6,012 nt of DNA from UMGS172 sp964634675 (GTDB taxonomy: Bacteria > Bacillota > Clostridia > Oscillospirales > Acutalibacteraceae): contig CAZWLH010000085.1 of NCBI GenBank assembly GCA_964634675.1, positions 1 to 6,012 on the forward strand, in the 5' to 3' direction. Positions 1 to 5,888 of this stretch are shown here, piece after piece (position 1 is the stretch's first letter; each line of letters begins with the position of its first letter). The notes beneath the pieces are model-generated. The model made no database searches. It was given only the letters and a program-made list of their open reading frames with translations, and had not been told where the DNA came from. Both the position numbers and the translations under genes were made by a program.

Positions 1-33
1 TTCTTACAAGAAACCTCTCGGTTACTATAAGAA
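1..33 (-). other. Imperfect hairpin just downstream of tRNA-Pro
   Basis: Outer arms TTCTTA (1-6) and TAAGAA (28-33) enclose an inner stem AACC (12-15) / GGTT (20-23), with a small internal loop between them. Read in the tRNA direction (minus strand) the inner loop is GAGA, a GNRA-type tetraloop. The structure starts about 10 bases past the CCA end of the tRNA, so it could be part of the 3' trailer, a processing signal or a terminator. Any T-run that would make it a terminator lies beyond the left edge. Its function is not established. Confidence 0.3.
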
Positions 34-42
34 CACTCTGTA

Positions 43-119
43 TGGTCGAGGTGACAAGACTTGAACTTGCGGCCTCTGCGTCCCGAACGCAGCGCTCTAC
101 CAAACTGAGCCACACCTCG
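43..119 (-). tRNA. tRNA-Pro, anticodon CGG
   Basis: This tRNA decodes the proline codon CCG. Read on the minus strand it folds as a complete cloverleaf. The 7-bp acceptor stem CGAGGTG/CACCTCG is perfect (113-119 with 47-53). The D arm is GCTC/GAGC, and the anticodon stem CTGCG/CGCAG carries the loop TTCGGGA (81-87) with anticodon CGG at 83-85. The variable loop is 5 nt. The T arm GCAAG/CTTGT (one G-T pair) holds the loop TTCAAGT. The discriminator is A, and the CCA tail (43-45) is encoded in the DNA. Length is 77 nt including CCA. It is transcribed away from the aminotransferase gene, from a promoter about 34 bp upstream. Confidence 0.97.
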
Positions 120-152
120 TTATTTTCAGCACTCTCAACTGAGTGCCGTATT

Positions 153-181
153 ATTATATAGATTTTTCGTCGAAATGTCAA
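153..181 (-). promoter_or_regulatory. Near-perfect sigma-A promoter of tRNA-Pro
   Basis: On the minus strand a -35 box TTGACA (176-181) and a -10 box TATAAT (153-158) are separated by exactly 17 bp. Both match the housekeeping sigma consensus fully, as expected for a strongly expressed stable RNA gene. Transcription should start near 145-147, leaving a leader of roughly 25-28 nt. That leader begins with a 6-bp inverted repeat (141-146 with 129-134), so the pre-tRNA may carry a small 5' hairpin that RNase P would remove. Confidence 0.85.
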
Positions 182-449
182 GTCATTTTTGCAAATTATT
201 TGAAAAAATCCTGAAAATTTAAAATATTGCGCTGAACCCGAGCTGTTTTTGATCGAAATACAGAATTTAAAAGATGCGGAATTTTAATATATATACTTTA
301 AATGCTTAATTAAATAAAGAAAATCGGGTGTAGGTTTCGGCCGTAACTTAACTTTATAAAGAATTATACTGAATTCCTAAACTTTTTATCACTACTTGGC
401 TTTAAACTTAATATAATTACTTAAAAAAGACACTTTTCTTAAAAATCGC
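182..449. other. AT-rich divergent intergenic region, no gene seen
   Basis: This stretch separates the leftward tRNA promoter from the rightward aminotransferase promoter. It is strongly AT-rich with many A and T runs and has no convincing open reading frame, tRNA, repeat array or GC-rich terminator. A TATAAT hexamer at 412-417 has no recognisable -35 box at a suitable distance, so I do not call it a promoter. The region could hold binding sites for a regulator, but nothing specific is visible. Confidence 0.6.
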
Positions 450-478
450 TTGCAAACGTGCCGAAAATATATTAAAAT
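450..478 (+). promoter_or_regulatory. Probable promoter of the aminotransferase gene
   Basis: A -35-like TTGCAA (450-455) and a -10-like TAAAAT (473-478) lie 17 bp apart, each with four or five matches to the housekeeping consensus. The predicted start near 485 would give a leader of about 50 nt before the ATG at 538. It is the best-matching pair in the divergent gap for rightward transcription. Confidence 0.6.
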
Positions 479-503
479 AAGTCGATATGTGTTGATAATA
501 CTT

Positions 504-531
504 GCCGACCATGCAGTCGGCGGAAACGGAG
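504..531 (+). promoter_or_regulatory. Leader hairpin and ribosome binding site that fix the start at 538
   Basis: GCCGAC (504-509) and GTCGGC (516-521) form a 6-bp GC-rich stem with a 6-base loop. A CGGAG Shine-Dalgarno sequence follows (GGAG at 528-531), spaced 6 T residues from the ATG at 538. The in-frame alternatives TTG 502 and ATG 511 lie at the foot of this stem or in its loop and have no ribosome binding site, so they are poor starts. The hairpin ends 6 bases before the Shine-Dalgarno and could tune translation, but no riboswitch class is recognised. Confidence 0.6.
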
Positions 532-537
532 TTTTTT

Positions 538-1812
538 ATGAAACAATATGCCGATATGTCCTCGCCCGAGCTTTTGGCGGAGTATAACAGCGTAAAGTCA
601 AAGTACGATAGCTTAAAGGGTAGGGGAATGAAGCTTGATATGTCACGCGGTAAACCGGGTGCCGATCAGCTTGAGCTCAGCACCGGACTGCTCGACCTGG
701 TTTCGTCGAATACCGATCTTCACAGCCGTGACGGTGTGGATTGCCGAAATTACGGCGGACTTGACGGTCTTTCGGAGCTTAAGGAGCTTTTTGCCGATAT
801 TTTGGAGGTTCCGGTTTCAAACGTTATCGTCGGCGGCAATGCCTCGCTTAATATGATGTTCGATATGATCGCTCAGTGTATGACACACGGAATCGGTGCC
901 GAGCCTTGGATGAAGCAGGGAACCGTCAAATTCCTTTGTCCCGTTCCCGGATATGACCGCCATTTCGGTATTTGTGAGTATTTCGGTATCGAAATGATAA
1001 ACGTTCCCTTAAACGATGACGGACCTGATATGGATATCGTCGAAGAGCTTATTAAGGACAGCTCGGTAAAGGGTATGTGGTGTGTTCCCAAATATTCCAA
1101 CCCCGACGGTATCGTTTATTCCGACAGTGTTATAAAGAGGCTGGCTTCGATGACTCCTGCTGCAGCCGATTTCAGAATATTTTGGGATAACGCATATGTT
1201 ATACATCCGATATTCGGCGAATGCGATGCACAGGCTTCGCTTTACGACGAGTGCATAAAGGCCGGAAACCCCAACCGTGCCATCATGTTTGCTTCCACCT
1301 CGAAGATCACCTTCCCGGGCGCAGGTGTTGCTGCTATGGCGGCAGGTGACGAGGATATCGTTCGCATAAAGAAGCGTATGAACTATCAGACGATCGGTCC
1401 CGATAAGCTCAATCACCTGAGACATTCGAGAATGCTGCCCGATAAGGCGGCCGTCACCGAGCATATGAAGCTTCACGCCGAAAAAATGCGTCCTAAGTTC
1501 GAAGCTGTGCTTGAGGTTTTGGATTCCGATCTCAAGGGTACGGGAATTGCGCGCTGGAAAAAGCCGAACGGCGGCTACTTTATCAGTATGTTCACCGAGA
1601 AGGGCTGTGCAAAGAGAACGGTCGGACTTTGCAAGGAAGCAGGACTTGTGCTGACATCTGCCGGAGCTACCTATCCTTACGGGAAGGACCCCGACGACAG
1701 CAATATCCGTATAGCTCCGTCGTTTCCGACGCCTGCCGAGCTCCGTGATGCCACCGAGCTTCTTTGTGTTTCGGTTAAGCTTGCAACGCTTGAAAAGCTG
1801 TTGAACTTGTAA
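538..1812 (+). CDS. Aspartate aminotransferase, PLP-dependent fold type I, gamma-type (Aminotran_MocR family)
   Basis: Predicted cytosolic PLP enzyme moving the amino group between aspartate and 2-oxoglutarate, giving oxaloacetate and glutamate. From ATG 538 it is 424 residues, the usual size for this group. What is seen: an N-terminal MSRGKPG motif (about 35-41) typical of the PF12897 aspartate aminotransferases; a GGNASL cofactor-phosphate segment (about 99-104); PKYSNPDG with the PLP-contacting Asn (about 188); WDNAYVIH with the Asp (about 217) that pairs with the pyridine nitrogen and a conserved Tyr; STSKITFPGAG with the Schiff-base lysine (Lys256); KPNGGYF; and NIRIAPS with the Arg (about 391) expected to bind the substrate carboxylate. 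All expected catalytic residues are present and the frame is intact. The family resembles the Corynebacterium glutamicum AspT type rather than classical E. coli AspC. Substrate preference is inferred; another amino-acid substrate or a MocR-like origin cannot be excluded. Confidence 0.9.
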   Translation: MKQYADMSSPELLAEYNSVKSKYDSLKGRGMKLDMSRGKPGADQLELSTGLLDLVSSNTDLHSRDGVDCRNYGGLDGLSELKELFADILEVPVSNVIVGGNASLNMMFDMIAQCMTHGIGAEPWMKQGTVKFLCPVPGYDRHFGICEYFGIEMINVPLNDDGPDMDIVEELIKDSSVKGMWCVPKYSNPDGIVYSDSVIKRLASMTPAAADFRIFWDNAYVIHPIFGECDAQASLYDECIKAGNPNRAIMFASTSKITFPGAGVAAMAAGDEDIVRIKKRMNYQTIGPDKLNHLRHSRMLPDKAAVTEHMKLHAEKMRPKFEAVLEVLDSDLKGTGIARWKKPNGGYFISMFTEKGCAKRTVGLCKEAGLVLTSAGATYPYGKDPDDSNIRIAPSFPTPAELRDATELLCVSVKLATLEKLLNL

Positions 1813-1839
1813 ATTTTTATAAATTTACAATATTTGTAA
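1807..1839. repeat. AT-rich three-part inverted repeat over the aminotransferase stop codon
   Basis: TTGTAAATTT (1807-1816) and AAATTTACAA (1821-1830) are a perfect 10-bp inverted repeat with a 4-base loop TTAT. A third copy of the outer half, TTGTAA (1834-1839), follows after 3 bases and can also pair with the end of the second arm. The stop codon TAA (1810-1812) is inside the first arm. The stem is almost free of G and C and no clean T-run follows, so it would be at best a weak terminator. A protein-binding palindrome is another possibility. Confidence 0.5.
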
Positions 1840-1848
1840 CGATTTTGA

Positions 1849-1877
1849 TTGACTTAACCGACAAAAGATTGTATAAT
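1849..1877 (+). promoter_or_regulatory. Strong sigma-A promoter of secDF
   Basis: TTGACT (1849-1854) and a perfect TATAAT (1872-1877) are 17 bp apart. The predicted start near 1884 leaves a leader of about 60 nt. This shows secDF need not depend on read-through from the aminotransferase gene. Confidence 0.8.
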
Positions 1878-1890
1878 GTTTCTGTGATTT

Positions 1891-1914
1891 TCTGTCTATT
1901 GCTCAATATACAGA
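1891..1914 (+). promoter_or_regulatory. Weak hairpin in the secDF leader
   Basis: TCTGT (1891-1895) pairs with ACAGA (1910-1914), and TATT (1897-1900) with AATA (1905-1908), around a GCTC loop with one C/T mismatch. It lies between the predicted transcription start and the GGAGG ribosome binding site (1932-1936). It is AT-rich and may be chance; I see no leader peptide or arrest-peptide gene in the 60-nt leader. Confidence 0.3.
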
Positions 1915-1943
1915 TAATATAATACTATTTTGGAGGTTTCACG

Positions 1944-4508
1944 ATGAAACGCAAGAACAAATACGTCGGCAAGCATTGGTTCGTTATCGTTGCCGTTCTT
2001 GTTATCGCTTTCACCGCCGCATCGTTCTTCGGTGCCGATGATTATTACGGCGATACGAGAAAGCTTTACGTTAAGGGTGCCGGCGATATCAGATGGGGTA
2101 TTGACATCAGCGGCGGTGTTGAAGCTATTTTCTCACCCGACATTAAGGATGCCGATATTACCGATTCCGATATGGATTCAGCCAAGCAGATAATCGAGAC
2201 CCGTATGCTTTACAACAACATTACCGATTACGAGGTCTATACCGATTATGATAACAAACAGATAATTGTCCGCTTCCCGTGGCAGTCGGATGACGAGTCA
2301 TACGATCCGACCGCCGCAGTCGACTCCTTGGGCGAGACCGCAATGCTGACCTTCTATAAGGGCTCAGACAATACCGGCAGTGTCGTTCTCCGGGGTGCCG
2401 CCGATATTAAGGGCGCATCTTACGGTGGATATTACACCGATTCGAGCTCAGGTAAAAGTTCTCATACCGTTAAGCTTACCTTGACCGAACAGGGTGCCGC
2501 AAAGTTTGCCACCGCAACTGCCGAACAGGTCGGCAAGCAGATCGCCATTTATATGGATGACGTTTTGCTTTCGGCTCCGAATGTTAATGAGGCCATCACC
2601 GACGGTGTTGCCACCATTACCGGTATGGAAAGCGCTGAGGAAGCCTCTGAGCTTGCTCAGAAGATAAATGCCGGCTCCTTGCCCTTTGCATTGACGGTTG
2701 ACGATTCCAAGCTTCAGGTCATTTCTCCGACCCTTGGTGAGGAAGCTCTCAGAGTTATGCTTATCGCAGGTATCATTGCATTTGCGGTTATCTGCATTAT
2801 GATGATAGTTCGCTACCGTTTGCCCGGTTTTATTGCCTGTATAGCACTTGCAGGACAGGCAGGCGGAATGATCGCCTGTATCACCGGCTTCTTCTCGGGT
2901 ACCGACAGCTTCACTATGACGCTTCCCGGTATCGCCGGTATCATTTTGTCGATAGGCTTCGGCGTTGACGCCAACGTTATTTCGGCAGAGCGTATTAAGG
3001 AAGAGTTCAAAAAGGGAAGAACCATCGACGGCGCTGTTTCGCAGGGCTTCTCGAATGCGTTCAGCTCGATTCTTGACGGAAATATTACCAACGTTATAGT
3101 TGCTCTTGTTCTTTTGGCCGCATTCGGTACTCCCGACAGCCTTCTCGGCAAGATATTCTCCTTCCTTTTCCCGTTCCTCAGCTCCTCCGTTACAGGAAAT
3201 ATTTATTCCTTCGGATATACCCTTATCGTCGGTGTTGTTTTCAACTTCATTATGGGTGTGTTCGCTTCGAGAATTATGCTTATGGGCGCTTCGAGATTCA
3301 AGTTCCTCCGCAAGCCTTGGCTTTACGGTGCAGCTGATCCGAAGAAGGTTAAGAAGGAAAGCAAAATCGAAAAGTTCGATTTCGTCGGTTCTTTCAAGAA
3401 ATGCACTGTCGGTGTTGCCGCAATGCTTATTGTCGGTATTGTGATTACCGCTGTTTTCGGTGTCGGCTTTGACATCAACTTCGCCGGCGGTAGCAGATTT
3501 ACATATTCCTATACTGGCGATCTTGACTCTAATGCCGTTAAGCAGGTCATCAAGGATGATTTGGGACTTGATGCCGTTATCAGTGAAAGCACCGACTATT
3601 CAAGCGATGCTACCAAAATAGTTATTTCGTTCTCGGGCAATGTTGTTGAAGAGGTCGATCAGGCAAAGCTTGATGCCATCGTTGCCGAGGGAGGCAAGAC
3701 CGAGAGCACCTCGGGCACTTCTTCCGATACTTCATCGACCTCGAGCACCGTATCGTCCGATGTGTCGTCGACCGAGTCTTCTGTAAGCTCGACCGAGTCG
3801 TCGACCGGCTCGACAACTTCCGCTACCGAGAGTGAGCCTGAGGTTTCCGAATCTATGGTTGCTGTTCAGACCGCTGTTTCCTATGTTCTCAATAAGAACT
3901 TCCCCGATAATTCGATCAAGTCGTTGGAGAACAATACCGTTAACCCGACATTGGCAGGTGCCTTCCTTGTTAAGAGCCTCTTTGCCGTTCTTCTTGCGGC
4001 ATTGCTGATCGTAATTTACATCGGTATCCGCTTCCGTCAGATCGGCGGTATTACCGCAGGTATCTCGGCTTTTGCCGCACTTCTGCACGATGTTATCATT
4101 TCGTTCTTCGTCTGCGTTATTTTCAGACTTGAGATCGACACCAACTTCTTTGCAGTTGTTTTGACACTCTTCGGTTATTCGCTTAATGCCACTATCGTTA
4201 TTTTCGACCGTGTCCGTGAAAACCGTAAGCTTGATCCGACCGCCTCTGTCCGTGATCAGGTCAACAAGAGTATCAGTGAGACCTTTGCACGTTCGATCGT
4301 CACCTCGCTTACCACCTTTGCCGCTATAATGAGTGTTGTTGTCGTTGCCGAGTTCTTCGGTGTCACCGCTCTTCGCACCTTCGCTATTCCCATGGCAGTC
4401 GGTGTTATCGCAGGCTGTGTTTCCTCTATCTTCATCGCAGGTCCGCTTTGGGTCAAGTGGATGGAGTACCGCGCTTCCAAGAAGCCCGCTAAGAAAGCAA
4501 AGGCTTAA
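1944..4508 (+). CDS. secDF: Fused protein translocase subunit SecDF
   Basis: Membrane component that uses the ion gradient to help pull proteins through SecYEG. GGAGG (1932-1936) is 7 nt before the ATG. The SecD half has a first membrane segment at about 12-30 and an extracellular P1 region with WGIDISGG, ETRMLYNN and SPTLG. Membrane segments at about 269-289, 294-316, 324-345, 380-395 and 422-445 follow, including FGVDANVISAER with the conserved Asp342. The SecF half starts near 478 (FDFVGSF), with a membrane segment at about 488-506, GFDINFAGGSRF, the extracellular P4 region, then membrane segments from 672 to about 833 carrying YIGIRF, LHDV, GYSLNATIVIFDRVREN and ETFARS. The tail is basic (KKPAKKAKA). 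At 854 residues it is longer than typical fused SecDF (roughly 740-790), because of a Ser/Thr-rich insertion at about 584-637 and an extra ~25 residues near 396-420. Residue 749 is Ala where most SecF have Asp. No yajC is adjacent. Confidence 0.97.
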   Translation: MKRKNKYVGKHWFVIVAVLVIAFTAASFFGADDYYGDTRKLYVKGAGDIRWGIDISGGVEAIFSPDIKDADITDSDMDSAKQIIETRMLYNNITDYEVYTDYDNKQIIVRFPWQSDDESYDPTAAVDSLGETAMLTFYKGSDNTGSVVLRGAADIKGASYGGYYTDSSSGKSSHTVKLTLTEQGAAKFATATAEQVGKQIAIYMDDVLLSAPNVNEAITDGVATITGMESAEEASELAQKINAGSLPFALTVDDSKLQVISPTLGEEALRVMLIAGIIAFAVICIMMIVRYRLPGFIACIALAGQAGGMIACITGFFSGTDSFTMTLPGIAGIILSIGFGVDANVISAERIKEEFKKGRTIDGAVSQGFSNAFSSILDGNITNVIVALVLLAAFGTPDSLLGKIFSFLFPFLSSSVTGNIYSFGYTLIVGVVFNFIMGVFASRIMLMGASRFKFLRKPWLYGAADPKKVKKESKIEKFDFVGSFKKCTVGVAAMLIVGIVITAVFGVGFDINFAGGSRFTYSYTGDLDSNAVKQVIKDDLGLDAVISESTDYSSDATKIVISFSGNVVEEVDQAKLDAIVAEGGKTESTSGTSSDTSSTSSTVSSDVSSTESSVSSTESSTGSTTSATESEPEVSESMVAVQTAVSYVLNKNFPDNSIKSLENNTVNPTLAGAFLVKSLFAVLLAALLIVIYIGIRFRQIGGITAGISAFAALLHDVIISFFVCVIFRLEIDTNFFAVVLTLFGYSLNATIVIFDRVRENRKLDPTASVRDQVNKSISETFARSIVTSLTTFAAIMSVVVVAEFFGVTALRTFAIPMAVGVIAGCVSSIFIAGPLWVKWMEYRASKKPAKKAKA
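3699..3854 (+). repeat. Ser/Thr-rich low-complexity segment inside SecF extracellular domain
   Basis: This segment encodes about 52 residues (about 586-637 of SecDF) made mainly of Ser and Thr with scattered Glu and Asp and almost no hydrophobic residues. It contains two tandem heptads, SSTESSV-SSTESST (residues 608-621). At the DNA level TCGACCGAGTC recurs at 3768-3778 and 3789-3799 (21-bp period), with a degenerate third copy TCGACCGGCTC at 3801-3811. The reading frame continues unbroken into normal SecF sequence on both sides, so this is an in-frame insertion and not a gene boundary. Confidence 0.85.
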
Positions 4509-4513
4509 TTTCC

Positions 4514-4542
4514 GCTCCTCGGATCTTTCCGAGGAGCTTTTT
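4514..4542 (+). terminator. Rho-independent terminator of secDF
   Basis: GCTCCTCGG (4514-4522) and CCGAGGAGC (4529-4537) form a perfect 9-bp GC-rich stem with a 6-base loop, followed by TTTTT (4538-4542). It begins 5 bases after the secDF stop codon. It separates secDF from the isomerase remnant and transporter downstream. Confidence 0.93.
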
Positions 4543-4621
4543 AAAGCTTTTGCAAAACGGCGCATTTTTGAGCTGCAATTAAACGGTGTTTTGAGGTATT
4601 ATATTCTGCGAGGTGCTGCTA

Positions 4622-4900
4622 ATGAAAGATTCAACCTTAAAAATAATGGATCTGTCGGGAAGATACCCCTGTTTAAAGCCTTGTGAGGATGATGTTTTTA
4701 AAGCAGTTGAGGCTTTGACAGCTTCTTACAAAGCTAACGGCAAGCTGCTTTGCTGCGGTAACGGCGGCGGAAAAAAATGCCGATATCTGCGACGTTTGCA
4801 TTAAGGCACCGCGAACCGTGACCTATAAAATACAGGAGTGCCATCTGCCGATCTATCACACGCTTTGCTGGCACTTGAGAGTGAATTCTTCGGTTCGTGA
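4622..4900 (+). pseudogene. Internally deleted, frameshifted SIS-domain phosphosugar isomerase (GmhA-like)
   Basis: Remnant of a sedoheptulose-7-phosphate isomerase-like SIS protein. The start is normal: GAGGTG (4610-4615) precedes ATG 4622. The first ~49 residues match the family start, with RYPCLKPCEDDVFKAVEAL and then GKLLCCGNGG, the beginning of the SIS sugar-phosphate site (normally GNGGSAAD). Directly after, the sequence jumps to the family C-terminus. Two bases out of phase (from about 4776) it reads ADICDVCIKAP, then KIQECHLPIYHTLC. After a second shift, apparently one lost base near 4868, it reads LALESEFFGS and stops at TGA 4898-4900. Only about 90 of the usual ~190-200 residues remain; the missing centre includes the conserved catalytic Glu. 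The intact part of the first frame ends at TAA 4802-4804 (about 61 residues). A functional product is very unlikely. The parent could equally be a related SIS isomerase of unknown substrate. Confidence 0.85.
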
Positions 4901-4934
4901 TTTTAGTTTAAATTTTTGAAAAGAGTTGTTAAAT

Positions 4935-5882
4935 TTGTTTGAGACATTTAAAGCCACGCTGTCACCGATGCTTGTAATGTTTTTGTGTATGGCGTTGGGA
5001 TTTATCACCAATAAGATGAAATTGGCTCCGGCCGATACCGCAACGGTTTTGTCTAAGCTCGAGAACTATTTTCTTGTTCCTGCGCTTATCATCAATACTT
5101 TTATGAAGTACTGTACCGTTGCTTCAATAAAGGAGCAGTACAGTCTGATTTTATACTGCCTTATAATTCTCGTTCTTGCGGTTGCCATCGCTTGGCCGCT
5201 TTCGGGCGTTTTCTGCTGTCATGGTTATACACGTGAGATTTATAAATACGCACTTACCTTCGGCAACTTTTCTTTTATGGGAAATGCCATTGTTCCTGCA
5301 ATTTTGGGACCCGAAATGCTCTATTATTATATGCTCTTCATACTTCCGCTTAACATTGCGGTTTATACCGGCGGTGTTATCATTCTTATTCCCAAAGGTG
5401 AGGGTAAAAACATACTGAAGAGTCTGCTTAATCCTATTTTCGTCTCGATAATCATAGGAGCGGTCTTGGGACTTACGGGGGCTGCAAATTACATTCCCGG
5501 CTTTGTGACCTCAACGGTCGGAAATTTGGCTAACTGTATGGGTCCCTTGGCAATGCTGCTTACGGGCTTTGTTGTTGCCGATTATGATTTCAAAAAGCTT
5601 CTTTCAAACGGCAAAGTATATATTGCGACGGCTTTGCGTTTGATTATTTTACCTGCGCTTTTTATTGACATTCTCATTCTTCTCAAGGCCGACGATACCT
5701 GTATAATTCTTACGTTCTTTGCGTTCGGCACACCGTTGGGTCTTAACACCGTTGTTTTCCCGGCGGCTTACGGAGGGGATACTTCGACCGGTGCATCTAT
5801 GGCAATGATATCCCATACGCTTTGTATTATAACCATTCCTTTGATGTTTGCAGTGCTTAAATCGATTCTCGGAGTATTGTAA
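4935..5882 (+). CDS. AEC-family (auxin efflux carrier-like) membrane transporter
   Basis: Predicted inner-membrane permease of the PF03547 family, whose bacterial members export or exchange small organic anions such as malate or malonate; the substrate cannot be read from sequence. From TTG 4935 it is 315 residues, the usual length. About ten hydrophobic segments are visible (roughly 7-24, 44-58, 68-92, 104-115, 120-141, 165-182, 196-214, 227-250, 256-272, 287-308). Family-like stretches are ENYFLVPALIINTF, FGNFSFMGNAIVPAILGPE, LNPIFVSIIIGAVLGL, MGPLAMLLTGFVVA and the C-terminal FPAAYGGDTSTGASMAMISHT. Start choice: AAAAGAG (4919-4925) is 9 nt before TTG 4935 but abuts TTG 4926, so 4935 is preferred. 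The first ATG (4968) would cut into the first membrane segment. No strong promoter is visible just upstream, so it may be read from a promoter before the isomerase remnant. It converges on rnpB. Confidence 0.88.
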   Translation: MFETFKATLSPMLVMFLCMALGFITNKMKLAPADTATVLSKLENYFLVPALIINTFMKYCTVASIKEQYSLILYCLIILVLAVAIAWPLSGVFCCHGYTREIYKYALTFGNFSFMGNAIVPAILGPEMLYYYMLFILPLNIAVYTGGVIILIPKGEGKNILKSLLNPIFVSIIIGAVLGLTGAANYIPGFVTSTVGNLANCMGPLAMLLTGFVVADYDFKKLLSNGKVYIATALRLIILPALFIDILILLKADDTCIILTFFAFGTPLGLNTVVFPAAYGGDTSTGASMAMISHTLCIITIPLMFAVLKSILGVL

Positions 5883-5888
5883 AAAATA

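Noticed and set aside
412..417. Isolated TATAAT in the divergent gap as a second aminotransferase promoter
   Set aside because: No acceptable -35 box lies 16-18 bp upstream; TATAAT is expected by chance in DNA this AT-rich.
1009..1476. 155-codon open frame on the minus strand inside the aminotransferase gene
   Set aside because: It is antisense to catalytic motifs of the aminotransferase, with no ribosome binding site or recognisable domain.
1918..1923. TATAAT just before the secDF start as a promoter
   Set aside because: There is no -35 box at the right distance, and the start it implies would overlap the ribosome binding site. The pair at 1849-1877 is far better.
3699..3854. Ser/Thr repeat as a junction between two separate secD and secF genes, or as a CRISPR-like array
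   Set aside because: The reading frame continues through it with no stop or start site, the SecD/SecF boundary is well upstream near residue 475, and the repeats are short, degenerate and coding.
3732..4565. 277-codon open frame on the minus strand across the second half of secDF
   Set aside because: It lies opposite a strongly conserved coding frame. Its translation is charged low-complexity sequence with no family resemblance, and it runs back through the secDF terminator. It is a by-product of codon bias on the plus strand.
4333..4686. 117-codon plus-strand frame overlapping the end of secDF and the start of the isomerase remnant
   Set aside because: It is out of frame with conserved SecF sequence, crosses the intrinsic terminator, and its translation resembles nothing.
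4613..4804. A genuine 63-residue small protein in the isomerase remnant
   Set aside because: Its sequence is the start of a SIS isomerase followed by about ten out-of-frame residues. The true C-terminal sequence is present in other frames downstream, so a truncated gene explains it better.
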